Source: Amphibalanus amphitrite (Eukaryota > Arthropoda > Thecostraca > Balanomorpha > Balanidae). From it: 64,000 nt of DNA. Location: positions 372,001-436,000 of the forward strand of contig NW_024881591.1 in NCBI RefSeq assembly GCF_019059575.1, given 5' to 3'. Under the pieces are notes generated by a model that was not told the origin of the DNA, searched no databases, and worked only from the letters and a program-made list of their open reading frames with translations. A program made the position numbers and the translations under genes. Position 1 is the first letter of the stretch. Each line of letters starts with the position of its first letter. Shown here one piece after another: positions 52,001-61,110 of the stretch.

Positions 52001-53237
52001 CGCTCACCTGACTTCATGATGTTTCTTTTAACCACACACATTCGACCCTTGATGGAATACTGTTCGTGTATCTGGAACATGGGCTATATCGAAGACTTGC
52101 GGCTCCTAGAGAATGTACAGCGTAGGTGGACTAAACGAGTTGATGGGCTTGCTAACAAGAGCTACTCTGACAGATTACGGTCACTTAACTTGTATTCAGT
52201 ACAGGGCAGGCTCCTTCGCTCAGACTTAATCCACTGCTGGAAGATATTTAATGGAAAATCCTGTATAGAGCCCATTGATGTGTTTAGTCGACCTCCGCAA
52301 ACACGAACACGAGGACACACACACAAAATATTTCCCGTTTTCACCAGGACTGACACTAGGAAGCGTTTCTTCTCAGTGCGATGCATGCCTGCTTGGAATG
52401 CTCTGCCTCTGGAGGCTGTCTCAGCCCCAAACCTAGCAAAGTTCAAGGAAATGCTCCATCTGCACTTGCACGACAGACTATTTGACTTTGTGTAAAAACT
52501 CTTCTACCTATATGCTGCTTATCGTTTGTCTTTTTATGTATCGTTTGTCTTTTTATGACTGTGTTGCTGTTTACCGTACCGTACTATTGTGTTCGTTACT
52601 TTGTGTTTAAGTGCCTTGTATTCATGCGTGTCACCTTGGAAGACGCTCAACTCCAGCCTTCGTACTTCATAATCTTCCCCAGACAAGAACTCAACTTTGG
52701 CTGGTGCGTCTAGGATTCAGGGTTCCTGTTCCTCATACCCACTTCTCACTTCCTTCCTGACTTCCTAAATGACACTGGGAACCCAACCAGGTGAGTATAC
52801 CAGGTGAGTATCTGCAAGTCTCCATGTTTAGAAGGTTGATAAATCTTTTTGTCATCATCTGAATGAAATAATAATCCTACAGCACAACAACTGTCAACAG
52901 TACTTCATGGGAGAGAGGCGATGAGTCCATGAAAGCAGAGTTATCTGTGCAGTTTGAGAGACAACACTAACAGAATATCAAGTTAAAGAGTTAACATGAC
53001 TTGGAATATTTTTAAGAGGTAATGACTGGCAATTATGTGAATAGCAATCTGATAATCTTAAATACTGCTCATCTCAACTGTTCATCTTATCTCAGTACCT
53101 ACCTGAAATGGAAGATATTTGTTGATTTTAATGCAAAATGGCTCCTCATCTTCTGCATCAAATATGGAAATTGTGTTTTCAGATTCTGCTCCACACAGCC
53201 TGCATATGTTGCTGTCAGCAAGGCCACTGGTTCCCAT
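40020..53237 (-). CDS. ZAD + AT-hook + 13 C2H2 zinc-finger protein, 17 exons, 855 aa
   Basis: Exons: 53103-53237, 47928-48063, 47333-47458, 46576-46785, 46146-46262, 45771-45879, 45393-45498, 44574-44780, 44052-44236, 43532-43692, 43041-43180, 42440-42641, 42123-42268, 41685-41804, 41210-41365, 40574-40735, 40020-40169. All GT-AG except a weak acceptor (TTCGAAG) before exon 2; 2568 nt in frame. An in-frame stop just upstream of MGTSGLAD supports the start. The ZAD (a zinc-binding dimerisation domain of arthropod transcription factors) is split: NICRLCG in exon 1 and RRICSPC in exon 2. Residues 117-126 ([10 protein letters not shown]) are an AT-hook. Thirteen CxxC...HxxxH fingers lie at about 260-640, with TGEK-type linkers only between some. 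The C-terminal 200 aa have no known domain. I infer a nuclear DNA-binding regulator; its targets are unknown. The 5-kb first intron holds a LINE. Confidence 0.93.
40944..41053. repeat. Foldback inverted repeat (110 bp) in the zinc-finger gene
   Basis: ATGCGAGAGCCTATTCAAAT at the left pairs with the inverse at the right end (ending ATAGGTTCTCGCAT). The arms are about 50 bases with few mismatches and the loop is about 10. It lies in the intron between exons 15 and 16 and is probably a small MITE. Confidence 0.8.
41412..41462 (-). pseudogene. Partial duplicate of zinc-finger gene exon 15
   Basis: The stretch encodes [16 protein letters not shown], as does the real exon at 41210-41365, then diverges. 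It sits about 50 bases upstream of the real exon. It lacks the rest of the exon and is not needed for the reading frame. Confidence 0.8.
42757..42877. repeat. (GAAT)n tetranucleotide microsatellite
   Basis: About 25 units of AATG with occasional A or C substitutions, in an intron of the zinc-finger gene. Confidence 0.95.
44761..45012. repeat. Five-copy 55-56-bp tandem repeat overlapping the acceptor of zinc-finger exon 8
   Basis: CCCTGTGGACAGGAGGGAGG occurs from 44779, 44834, 44890, 44946 and 45002 (the last with changes), each following CACACCCTCCACCAC. The first copy is the true acceptor and exon start (coding GVVEGVDS). Confidence 0.9.
48333..48416. repeat. Short tandem repeat of CGTCTGCA/CGTCTGCT
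   Basis: Eight-base units repeat about ten times just upstream of the retrotransposon ORF1. It may belong to the element's 5' region or to its insertion site. Confidence 0.8.
48618..49634 (+). CDS. Retrotransposon ORF1: PHD-finger RNA-binding-type protein, 338 aa
   Basis: The start is chosen at the ATG preceding a Gly/Arg-rich N-terminus ([16 protein letters not shown]). A PHD-like finger follows at about 38-90 ([17 protein letters not shown], then CMKC), then a coiled region rich in Glu/Arg and a Gln/Pro/Ala-rich tail. In CR1-like elements ORF1 binds the element RNA and accompanies it to the target. The stop at 49634 overlaps the open ORF2 frame. This is the only ORF1 in the window. Confidence 0.85.
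   Translation: MRNARGGRGRGSAGAGRRGRSASVNNAAASARGEESICGTCGDDVGNDPIGCDKCEHWVHGNEMCSGLPQDLIDAIMKYDGAGIQFVCMKCQVQHVSARGESPTSHTEPHLAETISHLYNQVKGICSALRELSTQVKALSSQQATGCDHGAAVQNQSTAPHMQTQPNPQQPSNNLNYRTLIREELKEQREREKRQSFIIVKGLAATSPSDFVSKFTKLADDCLGLQVSTPEVFQIAGHANFYRVRISDDQSRKALLEKAKQLRGTQYERVYISRDLTYAQRSELFLRRQERRQQQAQADGSLNQGNDHALQAPKPPSQRPAPAAAPPAQPSAPVGAEN
49670..52495 (+). CDS. Retrotransposon ORF2: AP-endonuclease and reverse transcriptase, about 941 aa
   Basis: The N-terminal third is an AP-type endonuclease that nicks target DNA ([41 protein letters not shown]). The middle is the reverse transcriptase ([39 protein letters not shown], and the catalytic FADD in place of the commoner YADD). No stop or frameshift interrupts it. 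No ATG lies near the N-terminus: the frame is open back into the end of ORF1, so translation may depend on a non-AUG start, reinitiation or frameshifting. The coordinate given is the TTG just before the conserved ANVNG. Confidence 0.92.
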   Translation: MANVNGLPSKVKQLTEFSDQRLLDILCITESHLLNHIADSFVQIPGFTLLRNDVCGNVFKHGVCVYVHNKLAVTNVNRPLLNVITFCLSNFSVFVAVVYRPPSNNEDENNSLLSYLSDFCADKEVIVLGDFNLPNLDWKSADAPSSCATVERNFLNLFNLLGLTQWIKEPTFPRSGNILDLVLTTEPDRLGHIEICPHLPGCDHCLAVCDYVFESDDILTVSHPRPYRRAWSRGRFALMRQLLKDTDWDFEFAFRDCDECFVQFVRVIADLTNEFVPEQPPRLRTRPQFQTRPPTSLIHRRQRAWNNYKVVRQKLGRKAHASVEAYGAFASINKELRMFTVTSQCQYERNLIDRSRQNPKLLHSYVRSKKVGCPAVGPLMLKTGEMSDDAQAMSEMFASSFVSVYSPNSPRNPAPHQMFNGTLNSVDFSTDDVLSALMMLDPHSAMGPDRLHPLVLKSCAAEVAYPLHLIFQKSLQEGKLPALWKMSIVKPIFKKGHRYDPLNYRPISLTSVVCKTMERLICTKLRNYLETNFLLTSNQFGFRPGRSTMDQLLLVYNTVSKMVDARHVVDIIFFDFSKAFDVVNHEIMLVKLRSLGLQGCLLDWLSSFLQGRLMQVCVKDCLSKPCVVSSGVPQGSVLGPLLFLVYVNSVASQLKSDYKIFADDIKLYACVPYDPSSSSPSLATQQIQKDIDTLHSTAASWGLKMNSKKCVALRFNGSSPNIDLPGYFLDGQQIPFSKSHVDLGVTVDCRLRFHEHVHTIVQKAGGLAQSLLKSTVCRSPDFMMFLLTTHIRPLMEYCSCIWNMGYIEDLRLLENVQRRWTKRVDGLANKSYSDRLRSLNLYSVQGRLLRSDLIHCWKIFNGKSCIEPIDVFSRPPQTRTRGHTHKIFPVFTRTDTRKRFFSVRCMPAWNALPLEAVSAPNLAKFKEMLHLHLHDRLFDFV
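52561..53102. other. Rest of the first intron of the zinc-finger gene
   Basis: Contains the uncertain 3' end of the retrotransposon and unique intron sequence up to the exon 1 donor at 53102. No other gene seen. Confidence 0.5.
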
Positions 53238-53961
53238 CTTCAAGCTTATCTAGTTCACCTGAACATAATTCCTGCCAAGCCTGATTGAAAGTTTTCTATG
53301 AATGTAAAACAATCTTCACAGCTAGTTTCTGAAAAAAGAAGGCCCACAACCTGAAACAAGAAAGCATTCATAATGCAAATTATGCAATAATATTTCACTT
53401 ACTTTCACATGCTGTCTGCTGTCTCAGCGCGGGCGGCATTTTCCCGCTGGGACTACACTGAAAAAAACTTACTCCCCATTTTCTAATTTTAGAATGCCAA
53501 AAAGCACTCCTGCAATCGAATAATTTTATGACCTGGCATAAGCGCCTAAAATGGGGAGTTTTGGGGAATAAAACTAGCATATAGAATATATTTAGTATCC
53601 GAACGCTTATATTATTCGTGCTAGGGAGTAATTTTATGACGGAGGATAAAAGTATGCTATCTTTGGATAAAATTACACCAGATGATAATTTTATTAACTT
53701 AACACTAAAATTACTCCCATTCGGGGAATAATATTGCCATGCCAAAAAGCACTCCTTTTTTCGATAATTTTACCCCGGAGTAACTCCCCGGTAAAATCAA
53801 GCCCCGGTGTAAAAATACCACCCCTGATAATGAGGGGTGATGTGATAATATTATGACCAAGTGTAAAATAAGGAATGCATTTAAACAATGTATTGAAACA
53901 CCAACAATTGATTAACGAATGGTACCTGGGCATCAGCAGGTACATCTTAGTTTGGACGCAG

Positions 53962-54080
53962 TTCCAGTGATGGCGCATTGCGGCCGACAGGGACGTAATT
54001 TTGCTTCCTAGTTGAGAAGCGGCGTCTCAACTGGGAGGCAAAACTTCGTCTCTGCCGGCCGCAATGCGAAATCACTGGAA
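53962..54080. repeat. Near-perfect foldback palindrome, 119 bp
   Basis: TTCCAGTGATGGCGCATTGC at the left pairs with the right end (GCAATGCGAAATCACTGGAA); the arms are about 55 bases around the loop AGCGGCG. Confidence 0.85.
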
Positions 54081-54115
54081 GGACGTTCAAGGTCACAACT
54101 CACAAGAGCGTTATG

Positions 54116-55687
54116 GTTAACACTGAGGCTAACGAATAACATCTGCGCACAGAACCACCGCCACGGATGGCAGATAAAACGAGCGTGTATGGTTAACCCG
54201 CGCCCGGCTGGGGGTCCTGGATTTCCACGCCCTGCTGGGGGGGGGGGGTGTTTGAACACCCCCCCTTGTAACTCGGCTCCTGGGCCACGTAGCGATACGC
54301 GGAAGGCGGCGTTCGAAAGAGCGTAAAAAATAATGACGAAATCACTTCGGTCAATTTTTTGGTCAGGTCAAAGGTGAGGTCACCAGAGGTCATTGAAGGC
54401 AAAATTTCGCCGATTTCCAGGTCGAATGTCGAAAATTTCCAAGAAGCCCACGCATAACTCAGGAACCAATTGAGCTACAGCGCCGCGGAAAGTGCATTCG
54501 ATAGCCCTATTAACGCCCTTTCTGAGTAATTCTCTCAGATTTGACCTAACGTCAACGGTTTTGCCTGCAGGGGGCAAAAACTGCAAAAATAGCCGATTTT
54601 CAGTTTTTCTGCAATAACTTTTGACCCAAGCCTTGTACGATCTTACTTTCACCGGCATCGTGTTCCTCTCGTCAAGACGCATCGAATGAACTATAACTTG
54701 ACCTTGAAAGGTCAAGTTGAAAATTTGACCACAGGTCAAGGTCATGACCTGACCGGAAAGGGTCATGTTGCATATCAGTCGATCCGTATCGTCGAGCTGA
54801 ACACATATAAGGCGTTTTCATCGCTCTAGCATGCCTCTATCAAAAGTTATTTGCGAAAAACTGTTAGATACCATTCGTGACCTAAGATGACCTCAGGGCA
54901 CAAACAAGGGTCTCGGACACCATTTTCATGTTCAGTGTGTCTAAACCACTTTTAATTCGATGTTTGGGAGTGTTTATAATGTCTTTCGGCCAAAAGAGGC
55001 GCATTTCAATTTTCTCCCATTGACTTATAATGGGGAGGTCGCAAAATTGACCTGACCTTAGGTCATCGATATCAAAATTCTGAGATATACATTTTGTACA
55101 TGCTATTGCTCTTAGCAATCGCTTAAAGTTTCAAAGCGATCGGTCACTCGGTGTAGCTATATGACAGACATTGAAACTTTTTTGAGGTGAGGTCACTTCA
55201 AGTGACCTGGTGACCTGACCTTGAATGACCTTGGTCTGAAATTTTCACAACATGTGTAGAATTGATTATGATAAGGTGTACCAAAAACGGCGACGCTCCG
55301 CGCCGCCGTTTTTGAGATATTCGCGAAAAACCACAAGGGGGGGGGGGGTGTTCAAGCACACACACACCCCCATCAGGGCGCGAGTTAACACTGAGGCTAA
55401 CGAATAACATCTGCGCACAGAACCACCGCCACGGATGGCAGATAAAACGAGCGTGTATGGTTAACACTGAGGCTAACGAATAACATCTGCGCACAGAACC
55501 ACCGCCACGGATGGCAGATAAAACGAGCGTGTATGGTTAACACTGAGGCTAACGAATAACATCTGCGCACAGAACCACCGCCACGGATGGCAGATAAAAC
55601 GAGCGTGTATGGTTAACACTGATGCTAACGAATAACATCTGCGCACAGAACCACCGCCACGGATGGCATATAAAGCAAGCGTGATCT
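54116..55687. repeat. 76-bp tandem array, split by a nested insertion
   Basis: The unit begins GTTAACACTGAGGCTAACG. Starts fall at 54116, 54192 (interrupted after GTTAAC), 55384, 55460, 55536 and 55612. Units after the insertion are almost identical. Confidence 0.9.
54198..55383. mobile_element. 1186-bp insertion with imperfect inverted ends, nested in the 76-bp array
   Basis: It is flanked by GTTAAC on both sides (54192-54197 and 55384-55389), which fits a 6-bp target duplication. The ends are CCGCGCCCGGCTGGGGG and the inverse of TCGCGCCCTGATGGGGG. G runs lie close to both ends. The interior is rich in TGACCT/AGGTCA words and has no convincing coding region. Confidence 0.7.
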
Positions 55688-55909
55688 GGGCTATGAAAGA
55701 CGTACTGAGACTCATTGGCGTACTGAGACCGCCGCAGCTGAATTAGTCATAATACAGAGGCTCCAGTAGTGTGAGCCACACGTTGCGAGTCACTTGAGCC
55801 ACAGGTGAGCCACAAGTCACGAGTCACTTGAACCACAGGTGAGCCGCAGGTCGCCAGTCATTCGAAGTGGGCATCTCCGATGCTGGTTCTACACTACCTG
55901 GGTAACCTC

Positions 55910-58900
55910 CTACACCTTCTGTGATAAGCCAGATATGTTTACATCGAATCCCACACTCCGGTAAAGAATCTCGAACAGGGCCCTGCAGGGCCCCGTGAAC
56001 TTTGTGTAGAAGACAGCGTGGGCGGCCGTCATTAGGGCCACGGTCTCCAACCTGGTGGCCGGCAGTTGGCAGACCATCAAACCGTCCACCGATAGTTCCT
56101 CACCTGCCTGACGAACCCCGTTTCTCGGATCCGCCAAGGTGCCAATGGTTGTTCCACAAACATAGGCAAGTAGAGCTAGCAGCTCGTCGTCTGCCGTGAA
56201 AAAGAATATTGCAGTCAGTTGGCATCAATGCATATCGTACAAATAAACGTAAAGAAAACCTAGGAGAGAAACAAGGAACCGCGTTCGTGCAGTAGCTGGC
56301 TATGCCACTACAGTATCCATGGAGACGATTCTTCGCTTCTTCCTGATTTCTTTTCACTCTCAAAATCGTAGTACGATGCGTAGTACGTTTACGTAGTACG
56401 ATACACTCTTACAACTAAACGTGCATAATTACAAAATAATTATACGTCGTTAAAATATTTCAGTGAAATAAGAAATTAGTACCCGATGTTCCGCTGTCAT
56501 GGTTAAGTATGGAATGCAAGTAGGTATCAAACTGCATGTAACTGTGGTATATTTGGAGACAATGAAGACAACCATGAATGGAGACAACCATGACTTTTCA
56601 ATATCACTAGAGTTAAACAACACTTTTTGACTAATAGCAAAACCAACGACGATTGGCTGTCCAAAGGTGAGATAGATAGATAGATAGATAGATAGATGTA
56701 TTCGAACAAGATCCATTATAAAACAATGGCTTTTCACTAGTTCACGTAAGCGAATTAAAACATTGTGGACACGGCGAAACAGACATACCAGCTGGCAGCT
56801 ACAATCACGCACATGATGAAGTCAGGTATACCCTACTGCGACTTAACAGCGCGTCTGACTGCAGAACGGAACCCGCACGTTCCGGGCTCCACACCGACAC
56901 TGTTCAGTAGCCCTACTCCTCGGTAGCACAGCCGTCTCCTCCCTGCCTCAGTTCGGATAGTCGGGAGCGTGTACAGGCTGGCCTGCCTCGTGTTATGGCT
57001 GTGGCGCTGATCAGTCCGCAGACCAATAGTCGCCATGATGCTTTCAGGCTGCCCTGAAACTATAACCCGCTCGACCGCACACACAGTGTGATATATCACA
57101 AGCTGTTCAGCAGTGAGCCACTGCAGTTGTTCCAGGGACTGAGATACATGGTCATATCGCCTCTTGCCCGTCACTACTCGAACGCAGAAGTTGACAAGTT
57201 TTTGTACACGTCGAAGCTGCGTCATGCCACACGAACCATACACTGACAAACAATACCGTAACACGGAAAGGACAAGTGCCTCGACAATGGATTTCAGTGT
57301 CACTCTTGGGATCACGTGACGTGCATGAGTCAGAGCAATAAGAATGCCCGTGCACTTTCTAGTTACATTGTCGATGTGCGTTTCATAGTTGAGATGGCGG
57401 TCAACGTAAACTCCCAGGTTCTTGGCGGCTCGCGACTCAGCAACAACAGTGCCACAAAAGTGAAGGGAGACTAAGGGCAGGTCGCGCAGCATCGCTGGTG
57501 TACCTAATACGACCATTTGTGTCTTAGCTGTGTTAAGCATCATGCCGTTAGCACAAAACCACTGATACATACGGTGTAAGGCGTTCTCCATACAGGCCAC
57601 CATTCGCTGCACGTCACGTTTCTTTCCGCTGACCAACAGCTGTGTATCGTCTGCATACTGGACAATTGTTACATCATCTGAGACACTGAGGCTGAGGTCG
57701 TTGGCATACAACATGTACATGACGCATGATAGCGCTCCGCCTTGAAAAACACCAATGTTATTTTCTCGTGAGCGCGACAGTACGTTCCGTCCTTTACCGT
57801 CACACAGCCTAACCTGCTGAGTGTGATCAGACAAATAACTGCTGAACCATTTCGTGTCAATGCCATACAGTGCAAGTTTTCGAAGTAAATTTTGATGTGG
57901 CACTACATCAAAACATTTGGACAAATCCAATAAGACCAAAATTGATATGTTGCCGTTTTCCATTGCGTGAAGAACCCTATCAGTTATTACGTGAAGCGCG
58001 GTTTCTGTAGACCGCTGCTTCCTGTAACCGTGTTGGGCATCAGCAAGAAGATGATTTTCTTCTAAGTACGTTGTTAATTGGGTCTGAACAGTGCGTTCTA
58101 CGAGCTTCATAATAGCCGGAAGAATAGAAATGGGGCGTGTATCGGACGGCTTGGTTGTAACCTTTCCTTTAGGGATAGGTGTCACCAGCGCATGTTTCCA
58201 CGCTCGTGGGACCACACCAGAGATCAAACTGAAGTTGACAACATCTAGTAACGCATGTCTTACGCCGTGGAAAAACTTCTGCAACATGCTCACACTAATG
58301 CCATCGTCTCCAGTTGAATTGGACGGTTTCATAGATAGAAGCACGGTATATAGCGTGTCTGCGTCCACCGTTTCCACACAAAGGTACAACATGTTGTCCC
58401 ACCCGTCGTTAAAGTGCCACCTTTTTACGGTTTTCGGTTTAAAATGGTTTTCAGTAGACCTGACCCACCTATGACCTACCCTGAAGTCTGTTTCCCGAAA
58501 TTCGTCCTAGTTTTCGAGATATCCGCATTCGAACTTCACATTGATGCCATCACAAAAAGTGTGGGAGATGGGATTCTAACATGGTAATGTTACATTCCCA
58601 TATTCCACACATTTGTGATGGCTTTAATCTGAAGTCCAATTGCGGATATCTTGAAAACTAGGCCGAATTTCGGGAAACAGACTTCAGGGTAGGTCATAGG
58701 TGGGTTAGGTCTAGTGAAAACCGTTTTGTGTAAAAAAGGTGGCAGTCTTCCTTTAAGCCAAAAAAAAAAAAATCATCAAGAAAATAAACAGTTGTCCTGC
58801 CCTCTGCTATTAATGTATTACGCCATTGGGATATGTGAAACGTCATTTCTCCATCGTGCAGGAAGAAGCATGCGTGGGAAATACCTTCCTACACTTGGTC

Positions 58901-59793
58901 TTGGCTAATGTTTTGGCCTGACCTCGTATTTATCGAAAATACATCGGGCCTAACTTAACATTCGCTAAAAAAAATCAGTCAGATCTAAACATTATTCCAG
59001 CCCTGGCCAGGAATATATTGTCTACGATGATCGGCTCGAGCCCAGTTACATAGAAGAAGAGTATCCCCCCCCCCCCCGGCACGATGTGTTGCTAGCGGAA
59101 CACCTCATCCGAAAAGGTGTGCTTGTGCCCGTTCAAAACTCACCGTCTTTGTCGGCCGGCTCCACGTTTATCATCGTCTGGGCATACTTCTTCGCGGTAT
59201 GTCTGATTTTGTGCAGGACATGCTCCTTCACGTCCTCCTCGAGCCCCATGATCATTCCCAAGTCAGTCCACACCTGGAAACATCGCAAAATCACATTAAT
59301 GAATGGAATTAACATCAAGCAACATCAAGTGAACATTATATCATTGTGGAAGGTCAGCTCAGGTAAGTTACTCCAGCTCACAAAAAGTTTGAAAGCGCGC
59401 CACGTCAAGTGTCAACCTCTGGTGATCTTTTACCTAGATAGGCAATGGGCACTGGACGACTATGGGTAACATCGACCACAAGACAGGAAACATCAACGTG
59501 ACACAGGAGGAAGCTCGGAGGACCCAATACGTAGCGGCCATGGGTGACAATTTGTCTTCCAGAATTTCATCATCGCGGAAATCTTCGTCCGCAAATCTAC
59601 GTCAACGCATTTCTTGGATTGTATGGTCATACTGCGGATTACTGTAAAGTCATACTAACAAAACACAAAGTATACAGTAATTTCAGCTTACCTTCGAGGA
59701 CTGGGACGCTTGCTCGGTTCTCTGACAGAAGGCCTTGGTTCTGACGACTTGAGCACAATGGCGGTCGCGAATGGTCGCGAACTGCAGAGACAT
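55910..59793 (-). CDS. Unrecognised small gene, three exons, 170 aa
   Basis: Exons: 59692-59793, 59144-59273 and 55910-56190; GT-AG junctions in phases 0 and 1, 513 nt, closed frame. The ATG has G at -3. The product starts MSLQFATIRDRHCAQVV, has a helical, charged middle (MGLEEDVKEHVLHKI, then TAKKYAQTMINVEP), a hydrophobic LLALLAYVCGTTIG stretch and a C-terminal part containing AAHAVFYTKFTGPCRALFEI. There is no signal peptide or known motif that I recognise. It lies between the inverted termini at 53454 and 60513, and its 2.9-kb second intron contains the truncated reverse-transcriptase gene and a MITE. A donor-like GTGAGG within exon 3 (about 56097) could allow an alternative form. It may be a host gene or transposon cargo. 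Confidence 0.6.
56670..56697. repeat. (GATA)n microsatellite
   Basis: About seven GATA units in the intron of the 170-aa gene, just downstream of the reverse-transcriptase remnant in its own orientation. Confidence 0.9.
56833..58408 (-). pseudogene. 5'-truncated non-LTR reverse transcriptase, about 520 aa
   Basis: The frame has reverse-transcriptase landmarks in order: TRPISILPAIMKLVER, LVLLDLSKCFDVV, GVFQGGALSCVMY and YADDTQLLV. The N-terminal endonuclease is missing: the open frame stops at the TTAA-flanked MITE (58409-58756) and does not resume beyond it. It is clearly different from the element at 48.5-52.5 kb (YADD rather than FADD, different RT sequence). It lies in the second intron of the 170-aa gene, in the same orientation. 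Confidence 0.85.
58409..58756. mobile_element. TTAA-flanked foldback MITE, about 348 bp
   Basis: TTAA stands at both borders (58409-58412 and 58753-58756). The arms, about 165 bases each, begin TGCCACCTTTTT and meet at the centre near 58580; they share GACCTACCCTGAAGTCTGTT and CACCTATGACC. TTAA flanks suggest mobilisation by a piggyBac-type transposase, by inference. It interrupts or abuts the 5' end of the reverse-transcriptase remnant. Confidence 0.8.
58757..59143. other. Intron sequence of the 170-aa gene
   Basis: Contains an A run and a C run (about 59067-59078), otherwise nothing recognisable. Confidence 0.5.
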
Positions 59794-60513
59794 TCCGAAA
59801 ATATTATTCTTGGAATAATACTGTGCTGGACGAATAAATTAATCACTTTTAGATTAGTTATGTCACAACGGAATAGGATTATCAAGAAAGTGATACAGTA
59901 TTGCTTGAAATACGCTCCCGAATACTCCCGAAGAATAATGTTAGTAATGCTACCACATAATATTACTCCATGGTTATAAAATTATTGTCCGGACATGATA
60001 GTTTTATCACGAAGGAAGTAATTTTACACCTACATGAGAATAGTTTTATTCTGTTGCGTCAATTTATCAGCCGTAATGGAGTATAAAAATTACCCTAATT
60101 ACTCCACAGCGGTTTATTTTTATGCAGTTTTGATAAAAGTACTCTAGCTGTCAATTTTATTACCATCTAATGGGAGTTCAGCACAAATATATTCCAATGA
60201 CCTTGTTTATCACCGTGAAATAAGCTAAAATTACCCCATGCCTCTTTGAGACTGATATAAATTTATAACCCGGAAGAATAAAAAGGACACGTGATAAAAT
60301 TAGAAGATAAAATTAGCACTTGCTAAAACACAAAAGAGATGATTATAGTACCAGGTTTAAGAATAAGTTTCAAAAACGCCCTTAATGCAATGCAGATAGT
60401 AAGAATACGCTACAAAACATAATCATTATATGCCATTGGTGCGTGATTATTCGCCAAACTGGAATGGAAAAACTCCAAAAATAACTCTCTAGGTGTAAGT
60501 TTTTTTCAGTGTA

Positions 60514-60875
60514 TGTGTACCTACTACCTACCTGTACTTACTTGACAACGGCTCCTTTATTCACGTTCTTAAACGCCACACGTGCATGGCGTAATACGAG
60601 CTATATGAGCTCCTGAGCTCGAAGCCGTATCAGTGTTTGTACATCAATAAACCGTATCTCTCTCTCTCTCTCTCCCCCCATTCAGGAAAATCTCAGAAAA
60701 TCTCAATCTCCATGTCGTTTCCTTTACCTTGGGAAGTCCACATTTACTTCGTGCATTTACTTGAGTAACTTGAATCCCTAAAATGTCCCTTGAACCGCTT
60801 GAACCTTGCGCTTGGAATAGTTCAAGAAATAATATTCATGAATCGAGTCATGCCTGATAAAAACAAGTGTTCGGA
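60514..60875. other. Non-coding gap between the inverted-terminus tract and the foldback element
   Basis: A short CT repeat lies at about 60657-60675. No gene seen. Confidence 0.5.
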
Positions 60876-61110
60876 TTCCATGACGGTTTTTCGTCCAGCA
60901 GATTTTCGTCGGACAATTTTTCGTCCGCAGATTTTCGTCCGACTTTTTTTCGTCTCGCATTTTTTCGTCTGTACATTTTTTCGTCTGTGCATTTTTTCGT
61001 CTGTACATTTTTTCGTCTGTACATTTTTTCGTCCGGACATTTTTTCGTTCGTATATTTTTTCGTCTGTGCGTTTTTTCGTCCGGACATTTTTTCGTCTAC
61101 AATTTTAACG

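Larger units (their letters stand above)
48500..52560 (+). mobile_element. Non-LTR retrotransposon (CR1/Jockey-like group), both ORFs open
   Basis: It is plus-strand, inserted in the first intron of the minus-strand zinc-finger gene. It has an ORF1 with a PHD-like zinc finger and an ORF2 with endonuclease and reverse transcriptase. Both frames are uninterrupted, so the copy is young. The 5' end is uncertain (somewhere in 48320-48600). Two copies of a TATCGTTTGTCTTTTTATG-type unit lie shortly after the ORF2 stop (52527-52558), and I cannot place the exact 3' end or a target duplication. The clade is inferred from the PHD-type ORF1 plus AP-endonuclease ORF2. Confidence 0.9.
53454..60513. mobile_element. 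Tract bounded by inverted TA-flanked termini, 7.06 kb (candidate DNA transposon or two solo MITE ends)
   Basis: TACACTGAAAAAAACTTAC at 53454 is matched inverted by GTAAGTTTTTTTCAGTGTA ending at 60513, each starting with TA. Inside each end lie several hundred bases of AT-rich sequence with repeated motifs of the type GGAGTAATTTTAT, as found in subterminal repeats of cut-and-paste transposons. No transposase is recognised; the only intact host-like gene between the ends is the 170-aa one. Two independent smaller elements in opposite orientation would look the same, but I found no matching inner terminus for either. Confidence 0.45.
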
